A stretch of DNA of 48,176 nucleotides from Candidatus Yanofskyibacteriota bacterium. GTDB lineage: Bacteria; Patescibacteriota; Minisyncoccia; 2-02-FULL-40-12; GWA2-44-9. This document shows, piece by piece, positions 1-12,108 of the stretch; the stretch's first letter is position 1, and each line of letters begins with the position of its first letter. The notes beneath the pieces were generated by a model. The model was given only the letters and a program-made list of their open reading frames with translations. It was not told the origin of the DNA and made no database searches. A program made the translations under genes and the position numbers. Location of the stretch: positions 1 to 48,176 of the forward strand of contig JACOZW010000022.1 of NCBI GenBank assembly GCA_016181145.1, in the 5' to 3' direction.

Positions 1-118
1 CTTACCACTAGTCCGACATGGCGAAAATTCTTTATTACATTTTGATTTTCCAATTGCTATCTCCAAGCTGGAAAAGAACTTCGCCATATACTACAACTTA
101 AAACATTTTCTGTCAAAG

Positions 119-1840
119 CTATGGTGATTTTCTTATCTTTGTATTTTTTCTGATATATATAAGAGCCCCCTTGCGATATAAATCAGGATTCAGCGGATAA
201 AAATTTTCTCCCTTTACGGTTTTTTGCAATTTGAAATTCTTCGATAAATAGTTTTCGGTTATTTTATAAATTTCATTATTAAGATTACCGCCAGCCCAGT
301 CTGTATTAGGATAATCCGGCAAGATAACGGCCGTATCAACTTTTTCGAGATTTTGTTTAAATGAATTTATGAAGTTATCTCCATATAACCTGGGCATTAT
401 AATATAGTTGAAAACGTCACTATTCAGACCCATAAAAGGTTTATAATCTACCAGGCGGGCTACAGTAGAATATCCGCCCAAAATTAAGACCTCATTGCTT
501 CTTTCTTTTAATGTTTCGGATAGTGCGTCAGCAAGTTCGTAAGTAAATAGTTTCGTCCCTTCTTGTTTTCTCGAGGCGGCGTAGCTTTGCTTTTCGCCGT
601 AACGATAAAAATTATAAGTTTGAGGGAAGATAAATATAATAATTATTAAAATAAAAATCGGATTTTTCACTGTATCCTTATTAAATTTGAGCTTACCCAG
701 GGTATAAGACAGTAAAATTGCATGAAGAGAGATGATAGGGGCCAAGTGTCTCGGACTGCCATAGGCCGTACCAATAAGCGAGGTGACAACAATTATTGTG
801 CTGAAAAGTATTAATAAAATTTGTGGGAAGTCTTTTCGAAAAAAATCAACCAGATCAGCTGCTGAATATCTATTTTTTAAGAATAATAATTTACCTAAAT
901 AGGTTAGGGCTGCTATGAAATTTATCCAAAAAATCGGATAAATATGATTTTCGAATTGAGGCAGGCCCAAAAGTATAATTTGCTTCACCCTCCTTAGCAA
1001 CACATCATAAAGAGGATCAGTCCCATTAACATATCCTATGCGGGGGACATCAATTAGCCATTTTTTAAGATCAATAAAGAAGTTGGGTGAGCCATTATAA
1101 GAAATACTGATTATAGAGGCTGACCCCAGTATAAAAGCAGAAATAAAAGAAAAGGAAAAAATAAGATTGTGTTTTATCGGTAAGCGGAATTGTTTCGGCA
1201 ATAAATTAGTAGCCAGAAAAAGGCCCATCATAAAAAAAGGAAAGATATGAACTTGGCGTCCCCAAAAAGCCAAGCTAAAAATAAATCCGGATAAAGCCGA
1301 AAGATATATTTTTTTCTTGACTGAATAGACGGTATCAATTTTATTTGCCTGTCTATACCGCTCTTGTGCATGAAGGAGGCAGGCGAATACGGGAATAAAT
1401 AAGAACACGCTTAGCAATTCCAGGCTATGGTAAAAAAGAGGCACGGCGATATTTCTACCGGCATCGAATTGACGGGCAGTAATAGTAACAAGCGTAATTA
1501 ACGAGGTTAGTAGGGATATTTTCTTGGATTTAGTTAGGAAAATAGAGATAGCATAGATTAAAATAGCGTAGAAAGAGTAAATAAAAAAATGCATTATGAA
1601 GCGATTGGTAAAATCGGAAAAACTCAGACCATAAACAAACGAGAAAATATAAGGGAATACGGGCAGGCGATAATCATAATAATCTATAAATAAGAGACCG
1701 CCCCTGTGGATAATATACGACAGATCCATATAGGTCGTGGTATCAGATCCGATTATCATCCCCTTGTCCAAATAAAAAATCAGAGCAACAATGCTTATAA
1801 TTATAATAATATAGATTATCTTTTTTATAGTATTTAGCAT
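119..1840 (-). CDS. polytopic membrane protein, probable ArnT/PMT-like glycosyltransferase (family 39-like)
   Basis: 573-aa ORF with many TM segments; N-terminal 'GSDTTTYMDLSYIIHRGG' loop after TM1 typical of lipid-linked sugar transferases; glycan locus context. Confidence 0.6.
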   Translation of the reverse strand: MLNTIKKIIYIIIIISIVALIFYLDKGMIIGSDTTTYMDLSYIIHRGGLLFIDYYDYRLPVFPYIFSFVYGLSFSDFTNRFIMHFFIYSFYAILIYAISIFLTKSKKISLLTSLITLVTITARQFDAGRNIAVPLFYHSLELLSVFLFIPVFACLLHAQERYRQANKIDTVYSVKKKIYLSALSGFIFSLAFWGRQVHIFPFFMMGLFLATNLLPKQFRLPIKHNLIFSFSFISAFILGSASIISISYNGSPNFFIDLKKWLIDVPRIGYVNGTDPLYDVLLRRVKQIILLGLPQFENHIYPIFWINFIAALTYLGKLLFLKNRYSAADLVDFFRKDFPQILLILFSTIIVVTSLIGTAYGSPRHLAPIISLHAILLSYTLGKLKFNKDTVKNPIFILIIIIFIFPQTYNFYRYGEKQSYAASRKQEGTKLFTYELADALSETLKERSNEVLILGGYSTVARLVDYKPFMGLNSDVFNYIIMPRLYGDNFINSFKQNLEKVDTAVILPDYPNTDWAGGNLNNEIYKITENYLSKNFKLQKTVKGENFYPLNPDLYRKGALIYIRKNTKIRKSP

Positions 1841-1860
1841 TTAGCGATATTTTGAATTGA

Positions 1861-2580
1861 TTATTTACGAGCCGATATGAAGATTGATTGAGAGACCATT
1901 CTCAGGAGCGGAACCTTCTCCAATAGTTGACCTAGTACGATGGAGGGACGGATTAGAAAGGCGGGTATATTAGGAAGTAAAAAATCTTTGTATTCTACCT
2001 CTGGATCTATAAATCCAGACGAGATAAGTTTCGCCGTTATAAATTTTTTACTAAAAGCCATTTCTCCTGGTTCTAGCCTGGCAATTTTTCTAAGGTAGGC
2101 CAGCTTGAATATAGAGAAGCAATAGGGATTGAATATATTGGGTTCTAAAAAAATTATTTTGCCGTCCTCATTTAGCAGTGTGTGGATTTTTTTCAACACA
2201 TCATCAAGATTATAAAAAAAATGATGTAAAACTCCATTTCCGACTATATAATCAAATTTTTTATCTTGGAAAAACTGACCGAATGATTTATCGTCATTAA
2301 AATCTAAAACATCATAAGATAGATTTGGTCTGCGGTAATCTTCTTTAGCTTGATCTATGAATGTTCGACATATATCAATTCCAAGAACTTGTTGTTCTGT
2401 TTTCTGGGCAAGCAGGTTTGCTAATTCTCCGGTACCACAGCCTATCTCCATGATTTTGATTTTCTGATCTAATCTCATTTTGCCGATCATATAGGCGCAC
2501 CGCCTTTCGGTTCTGATTGTAAGGGCTTTTGATGGCCTAAATCCTTGATTATATCCTTTGTCGTCCCTAATGCTGGTCAT
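1861..2580 (-). CDS. class I SAM-dependent methyltransferase
   Basis: Motif I 'IMEIGCGTGELANLLA', 'VLGIDIC', 'DYIVGNGVLHHF'. Confidence 0.85.
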   Translation of the reverse strand: MTSIRDDKGYNQGFRPSKALTIRTERRCAYMIGKMRLDQKIKIMEIGCGTGELANLLAQKTEQQVLGIDICRTFIDQAKEDYRRPNLSYDVLDFNDDKSFGQFFQDKKFDYIVGNGVLHHFFYNLDDVLKKIHTLLNEDGKIIFLEPNIFNPYCFSIFKLAYLRKIARLEPGEMAFSKKFITAKLISSGFIDPEVEYKDFLLPNIPAFLIRPSIVLGQLLEKVPLLRMVSQSIFISARK

Positions 2581-3539
2581 GGTCGGTTATTTTTTATTTT
2601 TCGGTGATCATTTAAAATTTCCTGGGTAATATATTGCGGTCTTTGTTTTGACTCTTCAAATATGCGAGCCAGATATTCTCCAATTATGGCGAGCGAAAGC
2701 AGCTGGATTGAGCCTAGGAACAATACTACGATAATAAGGGTGGCGAATCCCTGGGGCGCTCCCTTTATAAAATAAAAGATCAAATAATAAAATATTGCTA
2801 TCATCGCCGTAGTCATCGTGAAAAAAGCGATTCGAGAGACCAATTCCATAGGAGCATAAGAGAAAGAGAAGATTGCCTTTCGTGCCCATTTTGTGTTTGC
2901 GACTATGCTGTTAGTCGACTTTCCCGAAAAACGTTCCGGTCTGGTGTAGGGAACGCCTATCTGCTTGAATCCTGCCCAAGCGCGGAGTCCTCTGATAAAT
3001 CTGTCCCGCTCTGGCATGGCGGTAATGATATCGACTATTTTTCGATCCATAATCGAAAAATCACCTACATCACGAGGTATACGCACATAAGATAGTCGGT
3101 CGAATATAACGTAAAAAAGATGATAGATCTGCTCCTTAATTTTACCCATGCTTAGTTCTCGTTTCCTGCGTATACCATAGACGACATCATATCCAAGCCT
3201 CCATTTAGCTATAAATTCAGGGATTAACTCCGGTGGATCCTGAAGATCTCCATCCATTATGACTACGGCTTGGCCGATTGCCTGTTTCATGCCGGCGGTA
3301 AAAGCATTCTGAGCGCCGAAGTTACGTGATTGCGTCATAACAGTTACGCTTTTGTCTTTGGATGCTATGTCTTTTAAGATATCGCCCGCTTTATCGGGGC
3401 TCGCATCATTCACAAAAATAATCTCATATTCAATATCAATCTTAGACAGAACAGAGGTCAGGCGCCTATGCATTTCCGTAATATTTCCTTCATCGCGATA
3501 GCATGTCACTACAACTGAAATAAGTGGCTTTGTTTCCAT
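2577..3539 (-). CDS. family 2 glycosyltransferase, DPM1/ArnC/GtrB-like with C-terminal TM helices
   Basis: 'ISVVVTCYRDEGNI', 'IIFVNDASPDKAGDIL', 'MDGDLQDPPELIP' and two C-terminal TM segments. Confidence 0.92.
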   Translation of the reverse strand: METKPLISVVVTCYRDEGNITEMHRRLTSVLSKIDIEYEIIFVNDASPDKAGDILKDIASKDKSVTVMTQSRNFGAQNAFTAGMKQAIGQAVVIMDGDLQDPPELIPEFIAKWRLGYDVVYGIRRKRELSMGKIKEQIYHLFYVIFDRLSYVRIPRDVGDFSIMDRKIVDIITAMPERDRFIRGLRAWAGFKQIGVPYTRPERFSGKSTNSIVANTKWARKAIFSFSYAPMELVSRIAFFTMTTAMIAIFYYLIFYFIKGAPQGFATLIIVVLFLGSIQLLSLAIIGEYLARIFEESKQRPQYITQEILNDHRKIKNNRP

Positions 3540-3549
3540 TTTGGTTATG

Positions 3550-4293
3550 TTAATCTTTTTTCAATAAATGTGCCAGCAGGCTAAAAAATGAATCTGGTAG
3601 AATTAGGGATAATCGCATAAACATAGTGGTTGGAGCGGGAAAGAAATAAGAGCCCGATTTTTTCTTAAAAACAGACTCGATAAATATTGCAGCTTTCTCC
3701 GCCGATGGCGTAAGAAAATTTTCTTTGCCTTCCCACATCTCCGTAGCCACCGGCCCAAAATGAATAGTTGAGAAACGGACACCGGAGGAGGGGTAATTTA
3801 GTCGTAGACCCCTAAAGGCCATTGAAAGAGCGGCTTTGGTTGCGCCGTATGTCACATGATTTTTAGATGGGCGATAGGCAGCCGTCGAAGATATACCGAT
3901 AAAAATTCCGGAATGGCGCCGCATAAAATCAGGCATAAATTCGGCCACCCAGAAAAGTCCGCCCTCAATATTAACCCTGCTCATTAATTGAACTTTCTCA
4001 AATGACAATCCGGATAATGGATGAGCATCTTCAGACCTGACTCCCGCACATAATACAACTATATCCGGTATAAATTCGTTTGCTCTCATATCTTGGATAA
4101 TTTTTTTGGAGGTGTCTATATCCTGGACGTCGCAAACAGAAATATGCAGGTTATCGCTCCCGATTTTTTCTTTGAGGCTATGGAGTAATTCTTTACGGCG
4201 GGCTAATCCCCATACTTCATGCCCCCTTTTTATGAGTCGTATGGCTAAAGCCTTTCCTATGCCCGATGATATCCCGCTGATAAAAATTTTCAT
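3550..4293 (-). CDS. SDR-family NAD(P)-dependent oxidoreductase
   Basis: 'FISGISSGIGKALA' nucleotide-binding motif; 'YGATKAAL' YxxxK. Confidence 0.88.
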   Translation of the reverse strand: MKIFISGISSGIGKALAIRLIKRGHEVWGLARRKELLHSLKEKIGSDNLHISVCDVQDIDTSKKIIQDMRANEFIPDIVVLCAGVRSEDAHPLSGLSFEKVQLMSRVNIEGGLFWVAEFMPDFMRRHSGIFIGISSTAAYRPSKNHVTYGATKAALSMAFRGLRLNYPSSGVRFSTIHFGPVATEMWEGKENFLTPSAEKAAIFIESVFKKKSGSYFFPAPTTMFMRLSLILPDSFFSLLAHLLKKD

Positions 4294-5198
4294 TTCATTA
4301 ATTTTGTAATTTCTTTAGCTATGGAATTTGGATCCAGGCCACTGATTTTTTGATGATATGCCTGGCTCCCATAGAGTCCATTAGGATAACCTTTGGCGCA
4401 AAGGCTAGTTAATTTGCAGAGAACATTATTTTTCAATAGAAGTAAAGACAGGTTTTCAGCAAGCCCCCCGCGGCTTACATGCTCTTCTAGTACGATAACT
4501 TTTCGCGTTCGTCGAATACTCTTTATCAATTCTAGCGGCAATTTATCCAAAGGCATCTCTGAGATAGCAAATATATCGACTGGGTTAGAAATTTTTATCA
4601 GTTCTAGCGATTTTAATGCATTTAGGATTATTGGTCCCATAGCAATGATCGTGGCATATTTACCGCCAACTAGTTTCTGCGCGGGGAAGTATCTTTTTAG
4701 CTTTAACCAATGAGGGGCAGCTCCTGCACCAAGCCTCAAATAAGAAGGTCCCTTTTGCCTAACCATTGTTTTAACTATATCGCTAACACTTTCGTTGCAA
4801 AAAGGAATGTAGCATTTCATGTTCTGTATTGAGGACATTAGCGCTATATCTTCAATTGCGTGATGAGTTGCTCCCATAATGCCATATCCGTATCCGCCGC
4901 CGTTGCCCACTATCTTTACATTCATATTATGGAGACCAACATCGATTTTAATCTGCTCAGCTGGTCTAAAGACTGCGAATGGAGCAATACTGTAACATAT
5001 TGGCGTGAAACCCTGTGAGGCCAGGCCAGCGGCCATAGATATCATGTTTTGTTCGGAAACCCCGGCATTAATAAATCTGTTCCCGATAGCCTTCTTTATG
5101 TTTTCAAGTGCCAAAAAACCGAGATCGCCAGTTAAAAAAATTATTTTTTTATCTATTATCGCAAGATCCTCAATAGTTTTTGAAAATTCCTTACGCAT
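4290..5198 (-). CDS. transketolase C-terminal (Pyr/TPP-binding) subunit
   Basis: 'NAGVSEQNMISMAAGLASQGFTPICYSIAPFAVFRPAEQI'; start likely the internal ATG at 5198 rather than the ORF limit 5243. Confidence 0.85.
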   Translation of the reverse strand: MRKEFSKTIEDLAIIDKKIIFLTGDLGFLALENIKKAIGNRFINAGVSEQNMISMAAGLASQGFTPICYSIAPFAVFRPAEQIKIDVGLHNMNVKIVGNGGGYGYGIMGATHHAIEDIALMSSIQNMKCYIPFCNESVSDIVKTMVRQKGPSYLRLGAGAAPHWLKLKRYFPAQKLVGGKYATIIAMGPIILNALKSLELIKISNPVDIFAISEMPLDKLPLELIKSIRRTRKVIVLEEHVSRGGLAENLSLLLLKNNVLCKLTSLCAKGYPNGLYGSQAYHQKISGLDPNSIAKEITKLMK

Positions 5199-6018
5199 TT
5201 TTAGTGAAATTTTCTTTTTTCGATTTCTCGTACTGCTCATCATTCATAGACAGGTAGTGCCACTCCATGCGGTCCTGCATAAAAGAAACACCGTTTCCCT
5301 TGATAGTTTTTGCAATAATGCACTTAGGTTTTTTAGAATTTATCTGATCTAAAACGGAGAAGGCGCTTTTCAGGTTATTAAAATCATTTCCGTTTTTTGC
5401 CACAACTACATCGAAGTTGAAAGATTTCCACTTATTTTCCAAAGATTCCATATTTAATACCTCGCTTGTTTTTCCAAATCCCTGGATTCCATTGTTATCT
5501 ATTATGACCAATAAGTTATTCAAATTATGGTGGGCAGCAAACATTGCCGCTTCCCAGGTCGAGCCCTCATTGCAGTCTCCGTCAGACAATATGCAATAAA
5601 TATTCATTTTTCTTTCAGTAAACTTTGTTGATAGTGCAAGTCCGGCGGACAGGGACAGGCCATGACCAAGACTGCCTGTGCCGAATATTATACCGCCTAT
5701 TTTATTTAATCCACAGGGCGGGTGGGCGGCTAGATAAGTGCCGTCCTTATAGTGGGTGCTCATTATCTTCGGAGATATTTTACCCATTTCAGCCAGTACT
5801 GAATAAAGAGCGGAGGAACCATGTCCTTTTGAAAGAATAAATTTATCCTCAGGATTCATTCTGAAGAAATGTAGGTATATCAATAATTCTGCGCACGACA
5901 AAGACGAACCGATATGACCGGCATTTGCCGCTTTATGCAAATCTAGAATTCTATTCACGCAGCTAAACCTAAGTCTATTGAATTCTAGCTGATCCTTGTA
6001 TGTTTTTGCTCGCATCAC
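5191..6018 (-). CDS. transketolase N-terminal subunit
   Basis: 'FILSKGHGSSALYSVLAEMG', 'LGHGLSLSAGLALS', 'LSDGDCNEGSTWEAAMFAAHHNLNNLLVIIDNNGIQG'. Confidence 0.9.
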   Translation of the reverse strand: MMRAKTYKDQLEFNRLRFSCVNRILDLHKAANAGHIGSSLSCAELLIYLHFFRMNPEDKFILSKGHGSSALYSVLAEMGKISPKIMSTHYKDGTYLAAHPPCGLNKIGGIIFGTGSLGHGLSLSAGLALSTKFTERKMNIYCILSDGDCNEGSTWEAAMFAAHHNLNNLLVIIDNNGIQGFGKTSEVLNMESLENKWKSFNFDVVVAKNGNDFNNLKSAFSVLDQINSKKPKCIIAKTIKGNGVSFMQDRMEWHYLSMNDEQYEKSKKENFTKNA

Positions 6019-6030
6019 TTTTTAACCCGT

Positions 6031-7842
6031 TTATTTATCTTTAACGTGATAGCTCTTATATAGATACGAGTCAGCATTCTTTATTAATTCATCGGGAGTA
6101 CCCGTCTCAATAAGTTTTCCGCCGTCAAGAACAATAAGTCTGTCAGAGTTCATTACGGTAGATAGGCGGTGGGCGATTGCCAAAACAGTGATCTTCCCTT
6201 TAAGGCCATTTATTGCTTCTTGGATTAGTGACTCTGACTCATTATCTAAAGAACTGGTTGCCTCGTCGAGAATTAAGAGTGATGGCTTCTTAGCTAAAAC
6301 TCTGGCTAAAGAAATACGCTGTCTTTGGCCCCCAGATAGCTTAACTCCGCGTTCACCGACCTGCGTCTCAAATTTATTTGGCAGATCTTGTATAAAGTCA
6401 TAGATATTAGCCATTTTAGCGGCAGTTATAATGTCTTCGTGGCGTATAGAATCATCATAAAAACGTATATTAGTTTCGACTGTGTCATTAAGCAGAAAGA
6501 TATCTTGGGATACGTAACCGATATTCTTCCTCCAGCCTTTTAAATCTATTGAATCAATATCAATATTATCAACGGCGATAGCCCCTTCCTGGGGCTTTAA
6601 GAGGCGCAAGAAGAGATCAACGAGGGTTGTCTTGCCAGATCCGGATGGTCCGATTAAGCCGATCATCTCACCTTTTTTGATTGAGAAATCTATATTCGAG
6701 AGCGTATTTATATCTGTACCCGGATAGGCAAAGGTAATTTCTTTAACACTCATGACCTCCTCGAATTTAAATGATTTATTGCCAGATGATTTTTCTTGGT
6801 TTTTATCTACGCTATTTTGATATTCGAGCATCGTATTCAGATAAGTGAATGAAGAGTTAATGGTATTGAGTTTTGTTTGGATAGCTTGTATGAATGAATA
6901 CATCTTCTGGATTAGGTAAACAATTACCGCAAAAGAAGCTATGTTAAAATCAGGAGATTTATAATGATAAATAAATAACCCCGAAACGAATAGAAGAGAA
7001 ACCGGTTCGAACATTGCGTTTTGGATATTACCTATCAGTGAAATTTTAAGCTGGGTTTTTCTTAAGTTCTCCAGGTACTGAGAACTTTTTTTAACTACAG
7101 CTGATTCAACGGCAAAGGCTTTTAGGGTTTTGGCTCCAATTAAACTCTCATTGAAAATATGGCTTAGCTCCTTATTGCCCACATTCAAATATCTGGAAAG
7201 TTTGCGCGCTTTATATAGGAGAGGCTTTAAGGATATAAAAATAAGCGCCCCTCCTATCATAGATATGGCAGTAACCGTCGAGGATATTCTAAAAGCAATA
7301 AATGCGTAAGCTATTAAACTTGCAATACGGACCAGGACATCGCTTATAGCCATGATAATGGCTCCGCTCGAGGAGACGTCACCGGTAATAATTCGATCAA
7401 GATACCCGACTTTTTGATTCATTAGGAATGACCAATCTGATCCCAGGGTTTTTTTAAAAAGCATGGAACTATTGTCGCGCACATAATTTCCGTCAATTGA
7501 TTCATTAATATAATTAGCCAAGATAATAATTCCGGCCTTAGCGACGAAAAGCGAAACCATCAATCCCAAAATAAGCGGCAGATTGTAACCTAAGTGGAAG
7601 AAGGCTAAAGTTTTACTTACGAAGTGATGAAAAGTGCTGCCGGCACCTCCATCTTGCTGTGTTACAAAAGCGAAAAGAGGAATGAGCATGCCGATACCTA
7701 GGCCGCCTAACATACCACCAAGGAATCCTAATCCTGTCATAACCAAAAACTGGAGCCTGTATTTCCAGAAGGCATATTTTAAAACCTTTAGTGCCCTGTA
7801 GACTTTAACTGTACCAGAGAAAAATGTTGCTATCTTCTCCAT
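6031..7842 (-). CDS. ABC transporter, fused permease-ATPase (MsbA-like exporter)
   Basis: Walker A 'GPSGSGKTTLVDLFL', signature 'LSGGQRQRISLARVL', Walker B 'LLILDEATSSLD', H-loop 'AIAHRLST', N-terminal TM domain. Confidence 0.93.
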   Translation of the reverse strand: MEKIATFFSGTVKVYRALKVLKYAFWKYRLQFLVMTGLGFLGGMLGGLGIGMLIPLFAFVTQQDGGAGSTFHHFVSKTLAFFHLGYNLPLILGLMVSLFVAKAGIIILANYINESIDGNYVRDNSSMLFKKTLGSDWSFLMNQKVGYLDRIITGDVSSSGAIIMAISDVLVRIASLIAYAFIAFRISSTVTAISMIGGALIFISLKPLLYKARKLSRYLNVGNKELSHIFNESLIGAKTLKAFAVESAVVKKSSQYLENLRKTQLKISLIGNIQNAMFEPVSLLFVSGLFIYHYKSPDFNIASFAVIVYLIQKMYSFIQAIQTKLNTINSSFTYLNTMLEYQNSVDKNQEKSSGNKSFKFEEVMSVKEITFAYPGTDINTLSNIDFSIKKGEMIGLIGPSGSGKTTLVDLFLRLLKPQEGAIAVDNIDIDSIDLKGWRKNIGYVSQDIFLLNDTVETNIRFYDDSIRHEDIITAAKMANIYDFIQDLPNKFETQVGERGVKLSGGQRQRISLARVLAKKPSLLILDEATSSLDNESESLIQEAINGLKGKITVLAIAHRLSTVMNSDRLIVLDGGKLIETGTPDELIKNADSYLYKSYHVKDK

Positions 7843-8093
7843 ACTGATTTTTTATTATTATTCAATCCTCCGCAAGATATAAGAAATCTATCAGTTTTTG
7901 AAAGAAAACTCAAGGAAATATGGGCTAAAAACTTAGCCGATTGGAGGGGGATAATAATCGATTATTCTATGAATAGGCCTATGGGCGGCTTGAGATTAGT
8001 AATCTAGCGAGTTGGGGGCTATATAGGTTTGGCGGTTTTCAGGATATCAAATGTGTTTCTGAGTATAAAATCAAGATTGTTTGAAGATGCGTT

Positions 8094-10610
<2,517 letters not shown>

Positions 10611-10675
10611 AATTAGGATATAATAGTTGATTATTTTAATTTTTACAACCCCTAGTTTTTGTTGTATGATTTTTA

Positions 10676-12013
10676 TTGTCAATGCATAAGCTAAAAGAAA
10701 AAATAGATTATTATCGCCAGCACTGGTTTGTTAGGAGCGTGGCTACTCTTCAGGCCGGAAGTTTTGCCGGGACCTTGGTTCAGGCTCTTGCCGGCGTGTT
10801 TTTAGCACGATTGCTCCAGCCGGAGCTGTTTGGTGTTTATTCGCTCGCTTTTGGTTTGGCTAGTCTTGGTGGTTTGCTTTTAGGAGCAGGAACGCAGGAA
10901 GCTGTCTCGACTCTTTTAGGATCGGCCTATGCAAAACAAAACAGCGAAGAAGTGAAAGAGGCACTGGCATTTTTAATAAAGCTCACTCTTTACGCCGGAT
11001 TGATAACGATATTTCTTCTTTTATTTTTTCCGATGGTATCAAATTACTTCTATGGCGATCCGGCGATCGGGTGGTATGCTGGCATAGTTGTTCTGGCGGT
11101 ATTTTTGTCTAGCTCTTTCAGTGCAGTTGTCCAACTGGCCCTTCAGGTTTCCGGCCGGATAAAAATATTGACCTTAATTATTTTTGGTGACCAATTTTTA
11201 CGTTTTAGCATCTCACTACTGTTTGTCTTTTTAGGCCTGGGAGTTCTGGGTGCTGTAGCAGGTCAGTTTGTGGGGGCGGCAGTTATATTCGTTATATCGC
11301 TTTTTATCTGGGAGCGTTTACGGAGACAACATCCGATATTTCCATCGCTAAGAGGCCTAATAAGCGACATTAGGGAGGTCTCGGTACAAAAATATTTTGG
11401 TTTCAGTTTTTGGGTGGCTGTGGATAGAAATATAGGCAATCTATACATGGCTTTGCCTGTGGTTCTAACCGGTATTTATGTTTCTACCGGCGAGGTGTCT
11501 TTTTTTAAACTGGCCTTTGGCTTTGTTAACTTAGCATTAAGTCTTCTTGGTCCGATTTCAATGTTGCTTAATATTGAATTTCCGAAAATGCAGATTGAAG
11601 ATTCGGCAAAGTTTGCCAGGAATTTTGTTAGAGTTTCGGTTTACGGAGTTTTTCTTTCTTTGGGATTGACTTTGGCTGCTGTTATTGCCGCTCCTTTTGT
11701 TTTCAGGATTTTATATGGTGATAGTTTCTTGCCCAGCATAAAGTATATATTCGGACTATTTATTTACGGGGCTTTGTACGGGATAGGGGTCGGATTAGGA
11801 CCGATGTGGCGGGCCATTAATAAAGTTAAAGTTTCCATAGCCATCAATCTGATTATTTTGGGAGTAGGTATCCCGCTAGGCCTTTTGTTGATAAAGGGCT
11901 TTGGTTCGTGGGGCTCGGTAATAATGGTGACCTTATTGTTTACCGTGTCTCATTTTATATCGTTCATTTATCTGATGAGAGATTTAAAATTGAAATATCA
12001 AAATGGAAAATGA
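10676..12013 (+). CDS. oligosaccharide flippase / polysaccharide biosynthesis membrane protein (Wzx-like)
   Basis: ~12-14 TM protein; '[34 protein letters not shown]'. Confidence 0.8.
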   Translation: MSMHKLKEKIDYYRQHWFVRSVATLQAGSFAGTLVQALAGVFLARLLQPELFGVYSLAFGLASLGGLLLGAGTQEAVSTLLGSAYAKQNSEEVKEALAFLIKLTLYAGLITIFLLLFFPMVSNYFYGDPAIGWYAGIVVLAVFLSSSFSAVVQLALQVSGRIKILTLIIFGDQFLRFSISLLFVFLGLGVLGAVAGQFVGAAVIFVISLFIWERLRRQHPIFPSLRGLISDIREVSVQKYFGFSFWVAVDRNIGNLYMALPVVLTGIYVSTGEVSFFKLAFGFVNLALSLLGPISMLLNIEFPKMQIEDSAKFARNFVRVSVYGVFLSLGLTLAAVIAAPFVFRILYGDSFLPSIKYIFGLFIYGALYGIGVGLGPMWRAINKVKVSIAINLIILGVGIPLGLLLIKGFGSWGSVIMVTLLFTVSHFISFIYLMRDLKLKYQNGK

Positions 12014-12108
12014 CACTGTAAAATTATAAAATTTTAGGATTTTAGATTGTAATTTTAAACTTTGATTTTTGCATTTTAAACTAAATCCCTGTAATATAGA
12101 TAATTGCC

